Assembly: GCF_000274605.1 (NCBI RefSeq)
Contig: NZ_AKNV01000003.1
Location: 186,001 to 250,000, forward strand
Length of the DNA stretch: 64,000 nucleotides
Direction: 5' to 3'
Source: Helicobacter pylori NQ4053
Lineage (GTDB): Bacteria > Campylobacterota > Campylobacteria > Campylobacterales > Helicobacteraceae
Each line of letters begins with the position of its first letter. Positions within the stretch are counted from its first letter, which is position 1. The notes beneath the pieces are model-generated. The model did no database searches, was not told the DNA's origin, and saw only the letters and a list, made by a program, of their open reading frames with translations. The position numbers were made by a program, and so were the translations under genes. Below are positions 28,071 to 37,326 of this stretch, piece by piece.

Positions 28071-29494
28071 TGCCATTTGAAGCTGTAATCGGGCTAGAAG
28101 TCCATGTCCAACTCAACACCAAAACCAAAATCTTTTGCTCTTGTTCTACAAGCTTTGGAGAAACCCCCAATTCTAACACCTGCCCTGTGTGTTTGGGCTT
28201 ACCGGGAGCTTTGCCGGTATTGAATCAAGAAGTGGTTAAAAAAGCCATCCAATTAGGCACAGCCATTGAGGCTCATATCAACCAACATTCCATTTTTGCG
28301 AGGAAAAATTACTTTTACCCTGATTTGCCTAAGGCTTATCAAATTTCGCAGTTTGAAGTCCCCATTGTGAGCGATGGGAAGTTAGAGATTGACACCAAAG
28401 AGGGCACAAAAATCGTGCGTATTGAAAGAGCCCACATGGAAGAAGACGCTGGTAAAAATATCCATGAGGGCAGCTGTTCTTTAGTGGATTTGAACCGCGC
28501 TTGCACCCCTTTATTAGAAATTGTCAGCAAGCCGGACATGAAAAATAGTGAAGAAGCCATAGCGTATTTGAAAAAGCTCCATGCTATCGTGCGTTTTACA
28601 GGGATTTCTGATGCGAACATGCAAGAGGGGAATTTCAGGTGCGATGCGAACGTGTCCATTAGACCCAAAGGCGATGAAAAGCTTTACACGAGGGTGGAAA
28701 TCAAAAACTTGAATAGCTTTAGATTCATCGCTAAAGCGATTGAATACGAGATAGAACGCCAAAGCGCGGCGTGGGAAAGTGGGCGTTATGATGAAGAGGT
28801 GGTTCAAGAAACGCGCCTTTTTGACACCGCCAAAGGGATCACCCTTTCTATGCGCAATAAAGAAGAGTCAGCGGATTACCGCTATTTTAAAGATCCGGAT
28901 TTGTATCCTGTTTTTATTGATGAGAAACTTTTAAAAGAAGCTCAAAAGATCAATGAATTGCCCAGCGCGAAAAAAATCCGCTACATGAAAGATTTTAACC
29001 TTAAAGAAGACGATGCGAATTTATTGGTGAGCGATCCTTTATTGGCGGAGTATTTTGAAAGCATGCTTAATCTTGGGGTTAAGGCTAAAACGAGCGTGAC
29101 ATGGCTTTGCGTGGAATTATTAGGGCGCTTGAAGGCTGAAGTTACTTTAGAGAATTGTGGGATTAGCGCTCACATGTTAGGCGCTTTAGCCAAACGCATT
29201 GATGAGGGCAAGATTTCAGGCAAGAGCGCTAAAGATGTGTTAGACAGGCTTTTAGAAGAGCATGGGGGCGATGTGGATGCACTCATTGAGCAAATGGGCT
29301 TGTCTCAAGTCAATGACACGGAAGCGATTGTTAAAGTGGTAGAAGAAGTGTTAAAAAACAACGCTGATAAGGTGCTTGAATACAAAAGCGGTAAGGACAA
29401 GCTTTTTGGGTTTTTTGTAGGGCAAGCGATGAAAAATCTAAAAGGGGCTAATCCTAGCGTGGTGAATGCTATTTTGAAAGAGAAATTGGGTTGA
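28070..29494 (+). CDS. gatB: Aspartyl/glutamyl-tRNA amidotransferase subunit B
   Basis: 474 aa. Subunit B of GatCAB binds the misacylated tRNA and phosphorylates the Glu/Asp side chain. The N-terminal [21 protein letters not shown], the CxC...CxxC-like pair ([20 protein letters not shown]), and RADNVS-type DANVSIRP are family signatures; the C-terminal YqeY-like helical domain follows. It acts on Glu-tRNA-Gln made by GltX2 and on Asp-tRNA-Asn. The ATG shares a base with the upstream TAA. Confidence 0.95.
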   Translation: MPFEAVIGLEVHVQLNTKTKIFCSCSTSFGETPNSNTCPVCLGLPGALPVLNQEVVKKAIQLGTAIEAHINQHSIFARKNYFYPDLPKAYQISQFEVPIVSDGKLEIDTKEGTKIVRIERAHMEEDAGKNIHEGSCSLVDLNRACTPLLEIVSKPDMKNSEEAIAYLKKLHAIVRFTGISDANMQEGNFRCDANVSIRPKGDEKLYTRVEIKNLNSFRFIAKAIEYEIERQSAAWESGRYDEEVVQETRLFDTAKGITLSMRNKEESADYRYFKDPDLYPVFIDEKLLKEAQKINELPSAKKIRYMKDFNLKEDDANLLVSDPLLAEYFESMLNLGVKAKTSVTWLCVELLGRLKAEVTLENCGISAHMLGALAKRIDEGKISGKSAKDVLDRLLEEHGGDVDALIEQMGLSQVNDTEAIVKVVEEVLKNNADKVLEYKSGKDKLFGFFVGQAMKNLKGANPSVVNAILKEKLG

Positions 29495-30753
29495 TGAGGA
29501 AAATTTTTTCTTATATTTCTAAGGTTCTATTATTTATTGGGGTGGTTTATGCAGAGCCTGATTCTAAAGTAGAAGCCTTAGAAGGGAGGAAGCAAGAGTC
29601 TTCTTTGGATAAAAAAATCCGCCAAGAATTGAAGAGTAAGGAATTAAAGAATAAGGATTTGAAGAATAAAGAAGAAAAGAAAAACACCGAAGAAAAGAAA
29701 ACAACTAAAACTAGAGCAAAGCCCAGAGCAGAAGTCCATCATGGGGATGCCAAAAATCCCACTCCAAAGATCACGCCTCCTAAAATCAAAGGGGGTAGTA
29801 AGGGCGTTCAAAATCAAGGCACGCAAAATCAAGGCGTTCAAAGTAATGTGCCAAAACCTGAAAAAAAAGATACAACCCCTCAAGCTACTGAAAAAAATAA
29901 GGAAACAAGCCCTAGCTCTCAATTCAATTCTATTTTTGGTAATCCTAATAACGCTACCAACAACACCCTTGAAGATAAGGTCGTAGGGGGCATTTCATTG
30001 CTCGTTAATGGCTCGCCTATCACGCTGTATCAAATCCAAGAAGAGCAAGAAAAATCTAAAGTGAGTAAGGCTCAAGCCAGGGATCGTTTGATCGCTGAAC
30101 GCATTAAAAACCAAGAAATTGAGCGCTTGAAAATCCATGTAGATGATGACAAGCTAGACCAAGAAATGGCGATGATGGCGCAACAACAAGGCATGGATTT
30201 AGACCATTTCAAACAGATGCTTATGGCTGAGGGGCATTATAAACTCTATAGAGATCAGCTTAAAGAGCATTTAGAAATGCAAGAATTGTTGCGTAATATT
30301 TTGCTCACTAATGTGGATACCAGCTCTGAAACTAAAATGCGCGAATATTACAACAAACACAAGGAGCAATTCAGTATCCCCACAGAAATAGAAACCGTGC
30401 GCTACACTTCCACCAATCAAGAAGATTTAGAAAGGGCTATGGCAGACCCTAATTTGGAAGTTCCAGGGGTGAGTAAGGCCAATGAAAAAATAGAGATGAA
30501 AACCCTAAACCCTCAAATCGCCCAAGTCTTTATTTCGCATGAGCAAGGCTCTTTTACGCCCGTTATGAATGGGGGTGGGGGGCAGTTCATCACCTTTTAT
30601 ATCAAGGAAAAAAAGGGTAAAAATGAAGTGAGCTTCAGTCAGGCCAAGCAATTCATCGCCCAAAAATTAGTGGAAGAATCTAAGGATAAGATTTTAGAAG
30701 AGCATTTTGAAAAATTGCGCGTTAAGTCTAGGATTGTGATGATTAGAGAGTGA
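29494..30753 (+). CDS. Periplasmic SurA-like chaperone/peptidyl-prolyl isomerase-type protein
   Basis: 419 aa from the ATG overlapping the gatB TGA (TGATG). A signal peptide ([20 protein letters not shown]) is followed by about 120 residues of low-complexity charged sequence (KNKDLKNKEEKKNTEEKK, then NQG repeats). A SurA-N-like helical domain begins near VNGSPITLYQIQEEQ and includes KMREYYNKHKEQF; the parvulin-like C-terminal part is short and divergent. Together with BamA encoded nearby, it may escort outer-membrane proteins. Isomerase activity is unproven. Confidence 0.75.
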   Translation: MRKIFSYISKVLLFIGVVYAEPDSKVEALEGRKQESSLDKKIRQELKSKELKNKDLKNKEEKKNTEEKKTTKTRAKPRAEVHHGDAKNPTPKITPPKIKGGSKGVQNQGTQNQGVQSNVPKPEKKDTTPQATEKNKETSPSSQFNSIFGNPNNATNNTLEDKVVGGISLLVNGSPITLYQIQEEQEKSKVSKAQARDRLIAERIKNQEIERLKIHVDDDKLDQEMAMMAQQQGMDLDHFKQMLMAEGHYKLYRDQLKEHLEMQELLRNILLTNVDTSSETKMREYYNKHKEQFSIPTEIETVRYTSTNQEDLERAMADPNLEVPGVSKANEKIEMKTLNPQIAQVFISHEQGSFTPVMNGGGGQFITFYIKEKKGKNEVSFSQAKQFIAQKLVEESKDKILEEHFEKLRVKSRIVMIRE

Positions 30754-30762
30754 TTTTAGATT

Positions 30763-31770
30763 GTGCAACACTTCAATTTCCTCTATAAAGATTCTTTATT
30801 TTCTATCGCCTTATTCACTTTCATTATCGCTCTTGTCATTTTATTAGAACAGGCTAGATCGTATTTCACCCGAAAGAGAAACAAAAAATTTTTGCAAAAA
30901 TTCGCCCAAAATCAAAACGCCTATGCGAGCAGCGAGAATTTAGACGAGCTTTTAAAGCATGCCAAAATTTCCAGTTTGATGTTTTTAGCCAGGGCGTATT
31001 CTAAAGCGGATGTGGAAATGAGCATTGAAATCTTAAAAGGCCTTTTGAATCGCCCCTTAAAAGATGAAGAAAAAATCGCTGTTTTAGATTTATTGGCTAA
31101 AAATTATTTTAGTGTGGGGTATTTGCAAAAAACAAAAGACACCGTGAGAGAAATTTTGCGCTTTTCCCCAAGGAATGTGGAAGCGTTATTGAAACTTTTG
31201 CATGCGTATGAATTAGAAAAAGACTATTCAAAGGCTTTAGAAACTTTGGAATGTTTGGAAGAATTAGAGGTGCCTGAAATTGAAACGATTAAAAATTACC
31301 TTTATCTCATGCATTTAATAGAGAATAAGGAAGAGGCGGCTAAAATCTTGCATGTTTCAAAAGCGTCGTTAGATTTGAAAAAAATCGCTTTAAATCACTT
31401 AAAATCGCATGATGAAAAGCTTTTTTGGCAAGAAATTGATACAACCGAACGGCTAGAAAATGTGATCGATCTTTTATGGGATATGAATATCCCTGCTTTT
31501 ATTTTAGAAAAACATGCCCTTTTGCAAGATATCGCGCGATCTCAAGGGCTGCTTTTGGATAACAAACCTTGCCAAGTTTTTGAATTAGAGGTTTTACGCG
31601 CTCTATTGCATAGCCCTATAAAAGCGAGCCTGACTTTTGAATACCGTTGTAAGCATTGCAAACAAATCTTTCCTTTTGAAAACCATAGGTGTCCTGTGTG
31701 TTACCAGTTAGCGTTTATGGATATGGTGCTTAAAATCTCTAAAAAAACGCATGCTGTGGGAGTGGATTAA
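30763..31770 (+). CDS. LapB/YciM-like TPR protein with C-terminal zinc ribbon
   Basis: 335 aa from a GTG. One N-terminal transmembrane helix (FSIALFTFIIALVILLEQA) is followed by TPR-type helices (NYFSVGYLQKTKDTVREIL, YELEKDYSKALETLECL). A rubredoxin-like CKHCKQIF...RCPVC ends the protein. That order matches E. coli LapB, which controls LpxC breakdown by FtsH and thereby LPS amount. Overall identity to LapB is not judged here; the function is inference from architecture. Confidence 0.75.
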   Translation: MQHFNFLYKDSLFSIALFTFIIALVILLEQARSYFTRKRNKKFLQKFAQNQNAYASSENLDELLKHAKISSLMFLARAYSKADVEMSIEILKGLLNRPLKDEEKIAVLDLLAKNYFSVGYLQKTKDTVREILRFSPRNVEALLKLLHAYELEKDYSKALETLECLEELEVPEIETIKNYLYLMHLIENKEEAAKILHVSKASLDLKKIALNHLKSHDEKLFWQEIDTTERLENVIDLLWDMNIPAFILEKHALLQDIARSQGLLLDNKPCQVFELEVLRALLHSPIKASLTFEYRCKHCKQIFPFENHRCPVCYQLAFMDMVLKISKKTHAVGVD

Positions 31771-31771
31771 G

Positions 31772-32203
31772 ATGCAAGAAATTGAAATTTTTTGCGATGG
31801 CTCTTCTTTGGGCAATCCTGGGCCGGGCGGGTATGCGGCGATTTTACGCTATAAAGATAAAGAAAAAATCATCAGTGGGGGCGAACATTTCACCACGAAT
31901 AACCGCATGGAATTAAGAGCGCTCAATGAAGCCTTAAAAATTTTGAAACGCCCATGCCATATCACGCTTTATAGCGATTCGCAATACGTGTGCCAAGCGA
32001 TCAATGTGTGGTTAGCTAACTGGCAAAAAAAGAATTTTGCTAAAGTTAAAAATGTGGATTTATGGAAAGAATTTTTAGAAGTCTCTAAATGGCATTTGAT
32101 TGTGGCTGTTTGGATCAAGGGGCATAACGGGCATGCTGAGAATGAACGATGCGATAGCCTCGCTAAACTAGAGGCGCAAAAACGGGTCAAAACGACCACT
32201 TAA
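31772..32203 (+). CDS. rnhA: Ribonuclease HI
   Basis: 143 aa, ATG one base after the preceding stop. Catalytic acids are visible in EIFCDGSSLGNPG (D), NRMELRALNEAL (E) and TLYSDSQYV (D), plus GHNGHAENERCDSLA. It removes RNA from RNA-DNA hybrids. A longer reading from 31751 overlaps the previous gene without a ribosome site. Confidence 0.95.
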   Translation: MQEIEIFCDGSSLGNPGPGGYAAILRYKDKEKIISGGEHFTTNNRMELRALNEALKILKRPCHITLYSDSQYVCQAINVWLANWQKKNFAKVKNVDLWKEFLEVSKWHLIVAVWIKGHNGHAENERCDSLAKLEAQKRVKTTT

Positions 32204-32211
32204 AGGGAGAA

Positions 32212-32934
32212 ATGATGAAAAACAAACGCTCTCAAAACAGCCCTTACATAACGCCTAATAGCTCTTATACAACGCTAGAAAAAGCTTTGGGGTATTCTTT
32301 TAAAGACAAGCGTTTATTGGAGCAAGCCCTAACGCATAAATCATGCAAGCTCGCTTTAAACAATGAGCGCTTGGAATTTTTGGGCGATGCGGTGTTGGGT
32401 TTGGTGATAGGGGAGTTGCTATACCATAAATTCTATCAATACGATGAGGGCAAACTCTCTAAATTAAGGGCTTCTATTGTGAGCGCGCATGGTTTTACGA
32501 AATTAGCGAAAGCGATTGCTTTGCAGGATTATTTGCGCGTTTCTTCTTCTGAAGAAATTTCTAAGGGGAGAGAAAAACCCTCTATTTTATCAAGCGCTTT
32601 TGAGGCTTTAATGGCTGGGGTGTATTTAGAAGCGGGGTTAGCTAAGGTGCGTAAAATCATGCAAAATTTACTCAATCGCGCTTACAAGCGTTTGGATTTG
32701 GAGCATTTGTTTATGGACTATAAAACCGCCTTACAGGAATTGACCCAAGCGCAATTTTGCGTGATCCCTTCGTACCAATTACTCCAAGAAAAAGGTCCCG
32801 ATCACCATAAAGAATTTGAAATGGCTCTATACATTCAAGATAAAATGTATGCAACCGCTAAAGGCAAAAGCAAAAAAGAAGCCGAACAGCAATGCGCTTA
32901 TTATGCGCTTCAAAAACTGAAGGAAGCCAAATGA
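32212..32934 (+). CDS. rnc: Ribonuclease III
   Basis: 240 aa (or 239 from the second of two adjacent ATGs) after AAAGGGAGAA. The RNase III signature [13 protein letters not shown] carries the catalytic acids; the C-terminal double-stranded RNA-binding domain spans about residues 165-238. It matures rRNA and is known to degrade antisense and toxin mRNAs in H. pylori. It overlaps aroC by an ATGA. Confidence 0.95.
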   Translation: MMKNKRSQNSPYITPNSSYTTLEKALGYSFKDKRLLEQALTHKSCKLALNNERLEFLGDAVLGLVIGELLYHKFYQYDEGKLSKLRASIVSAHGFTKLAKAIALQDYLRVSSSEEISKGREKPSILSSAFEALMAGVYLEAGLAKVRKIMQNLLNRAYKRLDLEHLFMDYKTALQELTQAQFCVIPSYQLLQEKGPDHHKEFEMALYIQDKMYATAKGKSKKEAEQQCAYYALQKLKEAK

Positions 32935-34028
32935 ACACTTTGGGGCGTTTTTTAAGGCTCACGACTTTTGGGGAATCGCATGGGAACATCATAGGGGGGG
33001 TATTAGACGGCATGCCTAGCGGGATTAAAATAGACTATGCGCTATTAGAAAATGAAATGAAGCGCCGCCAAGGGGGGAGGAATGTTTTCATTACGCCACG
33101 AAAAGAAGACGATAAGGTGGAAATAACAAGCGGGGTTTTTGAAGATTTTAGCACAGGGACGCCCATAGGGTTTTTAATCCACAACCAAAGGGCTAGGAGC
33201 AAGGATTACGATAACATTAAAAACCTTTTTAGGCCTAGCCATGCGGATTTCACTTATTTTCATAAATACGGAATCAGGGATTTTAGGGGTGGGGGGAGGA
33301 GCTCGGCCAGAGAGAGCGCTATAAGAGTGGCTGCTGGGGCGTTTGCTAAAATGCTTTTAAGAGAAATTGGTATTGTTTGTGAAAGCGGGATTATTAAAAT
33401 TGGGGGCATTGAAGCCAAAAATTACGATTTTAATCACGCTTTAAAAAGCGAGATTTTTGCACTAGACAAAGAACAAGAAGAAGCGCAAAAAACAGCCATT
33501 CAAAACGCTATCAAAAACCACGATAGTATCGGGGGCGTGGCTTTGATTAGAGCAAGGAGCGTGAAAATTAATCAAAAACTCCCCATTGGCTTAGGTCAAG
33601 GGCTATACGCTAAATTAGACGCTAAAATCGCTGAAGCGATGATGGGGCTTAACGGGGTGAAAGCGGTTGAAATAGGCAAAGGGGTAGAAAGCTCTTTATT
33701 AAAAGGCTCAGAGTATAATGATTTAATGAATCAAAAAGGGTTTTTGAGCAATCGTAGCGGAGGGGTTTTAGGGGGCATGAGCAATGGGGAAGAAATTATT
33801 GTTAAGGTGCATTTCAAACCCACGCCAAGCATTTTCCAACCTCAACAAACCATAGACATTAAGGGTAATGAGTGCGAATGCTTGTTGAAGGGTAGGCATG
33901 ATCCTTGTATTGCGATTAGAGGGAGTGTGGTGTGCGAGAGTTTGTTAGCGTTGGTGTTAGCCGATATGGTATTACTCAATTTGACTTCAAAAATAGAGTA
34001 TTTAAAAACGATTTATAATGAGAATTAA
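32931..34028 (+). CDS. aroC: Chorismate synthase
   Basis: 365 aa from the ATG overlapping the rnc stop. [32 protein letters not shown] and RHDPCIAIR are family motifs. It forms chorismate from EPSP with reduced FMN; chorismate feeds the aromatic amino acids and the futalosine menaquinone route carried by MqnE and MqnC in this window. Confidence 0.95.
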   Translation: MNTLGRFLRLTTFGESHGNIIGGVLDGMPSGIKIDYALLENEMKRRQGGRNVFITPRKEDDKVEITSGVFEDFSTGTPIGFLIHNQRARSKDYDNIKNLFRPSHADFTYFHKYGIRDFRGGGRSSARESAIRVAAGAFAKMLLREIGIVCESGIIKIGGIEAKNYDFNHALKSEIFALDKEQEEAQKTAIQNAIKNHDSIGGVALIRARSVKINQKLPIGLGQGLYAKLDAKIAEAMMGLNGVKAVEIGKGVESSLLKGSEYNDLMNQKGFLSNRSGGVLGGMSNGEEIIVKVHFKPTPSIFQPQQTIDIKGNECECLLKGRHDPCIAIRGSVVCESLLALVLADMVLLNLTSKIEYLKTIYNEN

Positions 34029-34039
34029 ACGAAATTGGA

Positions 34040-34045
34040 TACAAT
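34040..34045 (+). promoter_or_regulatory. Possible -10 (TACAAT) for the gene at 34065
   Basis: TACAAT 20 bases before the chosen ATG, implying a very short leader. It overlaps a TTG at 34035 that would otherwise extend the protein, arguing for the later start. Confidence 0.35.
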
Positions 34046-34064
34046 CAGCTTAAAAAGGATACAA

Positions 34065-34580
34065 ATGGAAAAATTACCTAAAAAACGAGTTTCTAAAACC
34101 AAATCACAAAAACTTATCCATAGCTTAACCACCCAAAAAAACAGAGCCTTTCTCAAAAAAATCAGCGCTAGTGAAATGCTTTTAGAATTAGAAAAAGGGG
34201 CGTTTAAAAAAAATGAAGCTTACTTTATTTCTGATGAAGAAGATAAAAATTACGTTTTAGTGCCAGATAATGTGATTTCTCTTTTGGCAGAGAACGCCAG
34301 AAAGGCTTTTGAAGCCAGGCTTAGGGCGGAATTAGAAAGGGATATTATCACCCAAGCGCCGATTGATTTTGAAGATGTGCGCGAAGTTTCCTTGCAATTG
34401 TTAGAAAATTTACGCCAAAAAGACGGGAATTTGCCCAATATCAACACCTTAAACTTTGTCAAACAAATCAAAAAAGAGCACCCTAATTTATTTTTTAATT
34501 TTGACAACATGTTCAAACAACCCCCTTTTAATGAGAATAATTTTGAAAATTTTGACAATAGCGATGAGGAAAATTTTTAA
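34065..34580 (+). CDS. Conserved hypothetical cytoplasmic protein
   Basis: 171 aa from the ATG with AAAAAGGATACAA upstream. Basic N-terminus ([14 protein letters not shown]), a central helical part ([19 protein letters not shown]) and an Asn/Phe/acidic tail ([17 protein letters not shown]). No domain recognised. It sits between aroC and hemN and its stop overlaps the hemN start, so it is expressed with hemN. It corresponds to the HP0664-type hypothetical. Confidence 0.7.
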   Translation: MEKLPKKRVSKTKSQKLIHSLTTQKNRAFLKKISASEMLLELEKGAFKKNEAYFISDEEDKNYVLVPDNVISLLAENARKAFEARLRAELERDIITQAPIDFEDVREVSLQLLENLRQKDGNLPNINTLNFVKQIKKEHPNLFFNFDNMFKQPPFNENNFENFDNSDEENF

Positions 34581-35953
34581 TGCAAACCATTGATTTTGAA
34601 AAATTTTCCCAATATTCCAAGCCCGGCCCGCGATACACCAGCTACCCCACAGCGGTGGAGTTTAAAGAAAATTTTAATGAAGAGAGCTTGAAAACGGCGT
34701 TTTTTAACCATGACAACCTCAAAAACCCCATGCCTTTATCGCTTTATACGCATTTGCCCTTTTGCAGGAGCGCGTGTTATTTTTGCGCTTGTTCAGTCAT
34801 TTACACCAGCTTAGAAGAGAAAAAAACCCGCTATATCAGCTACCTTAAAAAAGAACTCGCCCTTTTAAAAAACGCGATGGACACTAACAGAGAAGTGGCG
34901 CAATTCCACTATGGCGGCGGCACGCCGACCTTTTTTTCGCCCATTCAATTAGATGAAATCACGCAAAGCATTCAAGAAGTTTTCCCTAATTTCAGTCAAG
35001 ATATTGAAATGAGTTGCGAGATTGATCCTAGGCATTTCACTAAAGAACACATGCAAACCTTGTTTGATAGGGGGTTTAACCGCTTGAGTTTTGGGGTGCA
35101 GGATTTTGATTTTGAGGTTCAAAAAGCCATTCACAGAATCCAGCCTTTTGAAATGGTTCAAGAATCGGTAAAACTCGCCAGAGATTACGGCATCAAATCC
35201 ATTAATTTTGATTTGATTTATGGCTTACCCAACCAGACTAAAGAGAGTTTTTTAAAAACTTTGGAATGGGTTTTGAAACTGGATCCGGACCGATTGGCGG
35301 TGTTCAATTACGCGCATGTGCCTTGGGTGAAAAAAACGATGCGTAAAATTGATGAAACCTTATTGCCAAGCCCTAGAGACAAACTAGAGATTTTAGAATC
35401 TCTCATCAGTTTTTTAGAAAAAGCCAACTACCAAATGATAGGCATGGATCATTTCGCTAAAAGCGATAATGAATTGTATTTAGCCCTTCAAAAAGCGGAA
35501 TTACGCCGTAATTTTCAAGGCTATACCACGAAGAAATTCACTCAAACCATTGGCATTGGCATTACAAGCATCGGCGAAGGGGGCGATTATTACACGCAAA
35601 ATTATAAAGATTTGCACCACTATGAAAAAGCCCTTGATTTGGGGCATTTACCGGTAGAAAGAGGCGTAGCGCTCAGTCAAGAAGATGTTTTAAGAAAAGA
35701 AGTGATCATGCAGATGATGAGTAATTTAAAATTGGATTACTCTAAGATTGAAGAAAAATTTTCTATTGATTTTAAAGCGCATTTTAAAAAAGAATTAGAA
35801 AAATTAAAGCCTTATGAAGAAGCGGGCTTGCTTTCTTTCAACCCTAAAGGCTTTGAGATGACAAGAACGGGGGGCATGCTCGTAAGAAACATGGCCATGG
35901 AGTTTGACGCGTATTTGCGTGGGGGCGAAAAACATTTCAGTAAAACGCTATGA
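34580..35953 (+). CDS. hemN: Oxygen-independent coproporphyrinogen III oxidase
   Basis: 457 aa radical SAM enzyme of haem synthesis. CRSACYFCAC gives C62, C66, C69 and C71, the typical HemN arrangement; YGGGTPTFF and FGVQDFD are further family motifs. The N-terminal GPRYTSYPTA fits true HemN rather than HemW. Works without oxygen, suiting a microaerophile. Stop overlaps the next gene. Confidence 0.93.
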   Translation: MQTIDFEKFSQYSKPGPRYTSYPTAVEFKENFNEESLKTAFFNHDNLKNPMPLSLYTHLPFCRSACYFCACSVIYTSLEEKKTRYISYLKKELALLKNAMDTNREVAQFHYGGGTPTFFSPIQLDEITQSIQEVFPNFSQDIEMSCEIDPRHFTKEHMQTLFDRGFNRLSFGVQDFDFEVQKAIHRIQPFEMVQESVKLARDYGIKSINFDLIYGLPNQTKESFLKTLEWVLKLDPDRLAVFNYAHVPWVKKTMRKIDETLLPSPRDKLEILESLISFLEKANYQMIGMDHFAKSDNELYLALQKAELRRNFQGYTTKKFTQTIGIGITSIGEGGDYYTQNYKDLHHYEKALDLGHLPVERGVALSQEDVLRKEVIMQMMSNLKLDYSKIEEKFSIDFKAHFKKELEKLKPYEEAGLLSFNPKGFEMTRTGGMLVRNMAMEFDAYLRGGEKHFSKTL

Positions 35954-37251
35954 ATGAAAATGTTAATGGAAATATTTTTGAAGAAGTAGGGGACGCTTGC
36001 GTTAAGTGCGCTAAATGCGTGCCAGGTTGCACTATATATCGCATTCATAAAGATGAGGCGACTTCGCCTAGGGGCTTTTTAGATTTGATGCGCTTAAACG
36101 CTCAAAACAAGCTCCAATTAGACACGAATTTAAAACACCTTTTAGAAACTTGCTTTTTATGCACCGCTTGCGTGGAAATTTGCCCTTTTCATTTGCCCAT
36201 AGACACTTTAATAGAAAAAGCCAGAGAAAAAATCGCTCAAAAGCATGGCATCGCTTGGTATAAAAAATCCTATTTTTCCCTTTTAAAAAACCGCAAAAAA
36301 ATGGATAGGGTGTTTTCAACTGCACATTTTTTAGCCCCTTGCGTTTTCAAGCAAGTGGGGGATAGTTTAGAGCCTAGAGTGGCGTTTAAAGGCTTGTTCA
36401 AACGCTTTAAAAAAAGCGCTCTGCCTCCCTTAAATCAAAAAAGTTTTTTACAAAAGCATGCAGGAATGAAGCCTTTAGAAAACCCCATTCAAAAAGTGGC
36501 CATTTTTATAGGGTGCTTGAGCAATTACCATTACCAGCAAGTGGGGGAAAGCTTGTTGTATATTTTAGAAAAACTCAACGTTCAAGCGATCATCCCTAAG
36601 CAAGAATGCTGCTCAGCCCCTGCGTATTTTACCGGCGATAAAGACACCACGCTTTTTTTAGTGAAAAAAAACATAGAATGGTTTGAAAGCTATTTAGATG
36701 GAGTGGATGCGATCATCGTGCCTGAAGCCACATGCGCTAGCATGCTCATTAACGATTATTACAAGGTGTTTTTAGGCGAAAAAGATAAGGATTTGTATGT
36801 GAAGCGCTTGGAAAAAATCACGCCTAAAATCTATCTGGCGAGCGTGTTTTTAGAAAAACATACCCCTTTAAAAAGTCTTTTAGAAAAAATCCCTAAGGGA
36901 AAAAAAGAGGTTATCACCTATCATAACCCTTGCCATGCCAAAAAAACCCTAAACGCTCATAAAGAAGTGCGAAACTTACTCAATGCGCATTATGAAATTA
37001 AAGAAATGCCGGACAATTGCTGCGGTTTTGGGGGGATTACGATGCAAACCGAAAAGGCGGAGTTTTCTTTAAAAGTGGGGCTTCTTAGGGCTAAAGAAAT
37101 CATAAACACTCAAGCTGCAATTTTGAGCGCAGAATGCGGGGCATGCCACATGCAATTAAACAACGCTTTAAAGTCTTTAGATGACCCTAACACCCCGCCA
37201 TTTTTGCACCCTTTAGAACTCATCGCTAAAGCCTTAAAAAGCGCTGAATAA
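35950..37251 (+). CDS. glpC: Fe-S oxidoreductase subunit, GlpC/GlcF type
   Basis: 433 aa. Two 4Fe-4S motifs at the N-terminus (CVKCAKCVPGC; CFLCTACVEIC) are followed by two cysteine-rich CCG domains (QECCSAPAYF; DNCCGFGG), the layout of GlpC, GlcF and LldE-type electron-transfer subunits. H. pylori annotations name it glpC, but there is no adjacent glpA/glpB here, so partner and substrate (glycerol-3-phosphate, glycolate or lactate) are unresolved. The ATG overlaps the hemN stop. Confidence 0.8.
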   Translation: MNENVNGNIFEEVGDACVKCAKCVPGCTIYRIHKDEATSPRGFLDLMRLNAQNKLQLDTNLKHLLETCFLCTACVEICPFHLPIDTLIEKAREKIAQKHGIAWYKKSYFSLLKNRKKMDRVFSTAHFLAPCVFKQVGDSLEPRVAFKGLFKRFKKSALPPLNQKSFLQKHAGMKPLENPIQKVAIFIGCLSNYHYQQVGESLLYILEKLNVQAIIPKQECCSAPAYFTGDKDTTLFLVKKNIEWFESYLDGVDAIIVPEATCASMLINDYYKVFLGEKDKDLYVKRLEKITPKIYLASVFLEKHTPLKSLLEKIPKGKKEVITYHNPCHAKKTLNAHKEVRNLLNAHYEIKEMPDNCCGFGGITMQTEKAEFSLKVGLLRAKEIINTQAAILSAECGACHMQLNNALKSLDDPNTPPFLHPLELIAKALKSAE

Positions 37252-37287
37252 AAAGCCTTTTTAACCCCACTTTCCAACATCTTTTTA

Positions 37288-37293
37288 TATAAT
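37288..37293 (+). promoter_or_regulatory. -10 (TATAAT) of the restriction-type locus
   Basis: Perfect TATAAT 39 bases before the ATG at 37327 in a 75-base gap; AAGGAA lies just upstream of the ATG. It is the only promoter-like site seen for the three following overlapping genes. Confidence 0.55.
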
Positions 37294-37326
37294 GTAGGAC
37301 TTTAACGCCACTATAAGGAATGAAAA

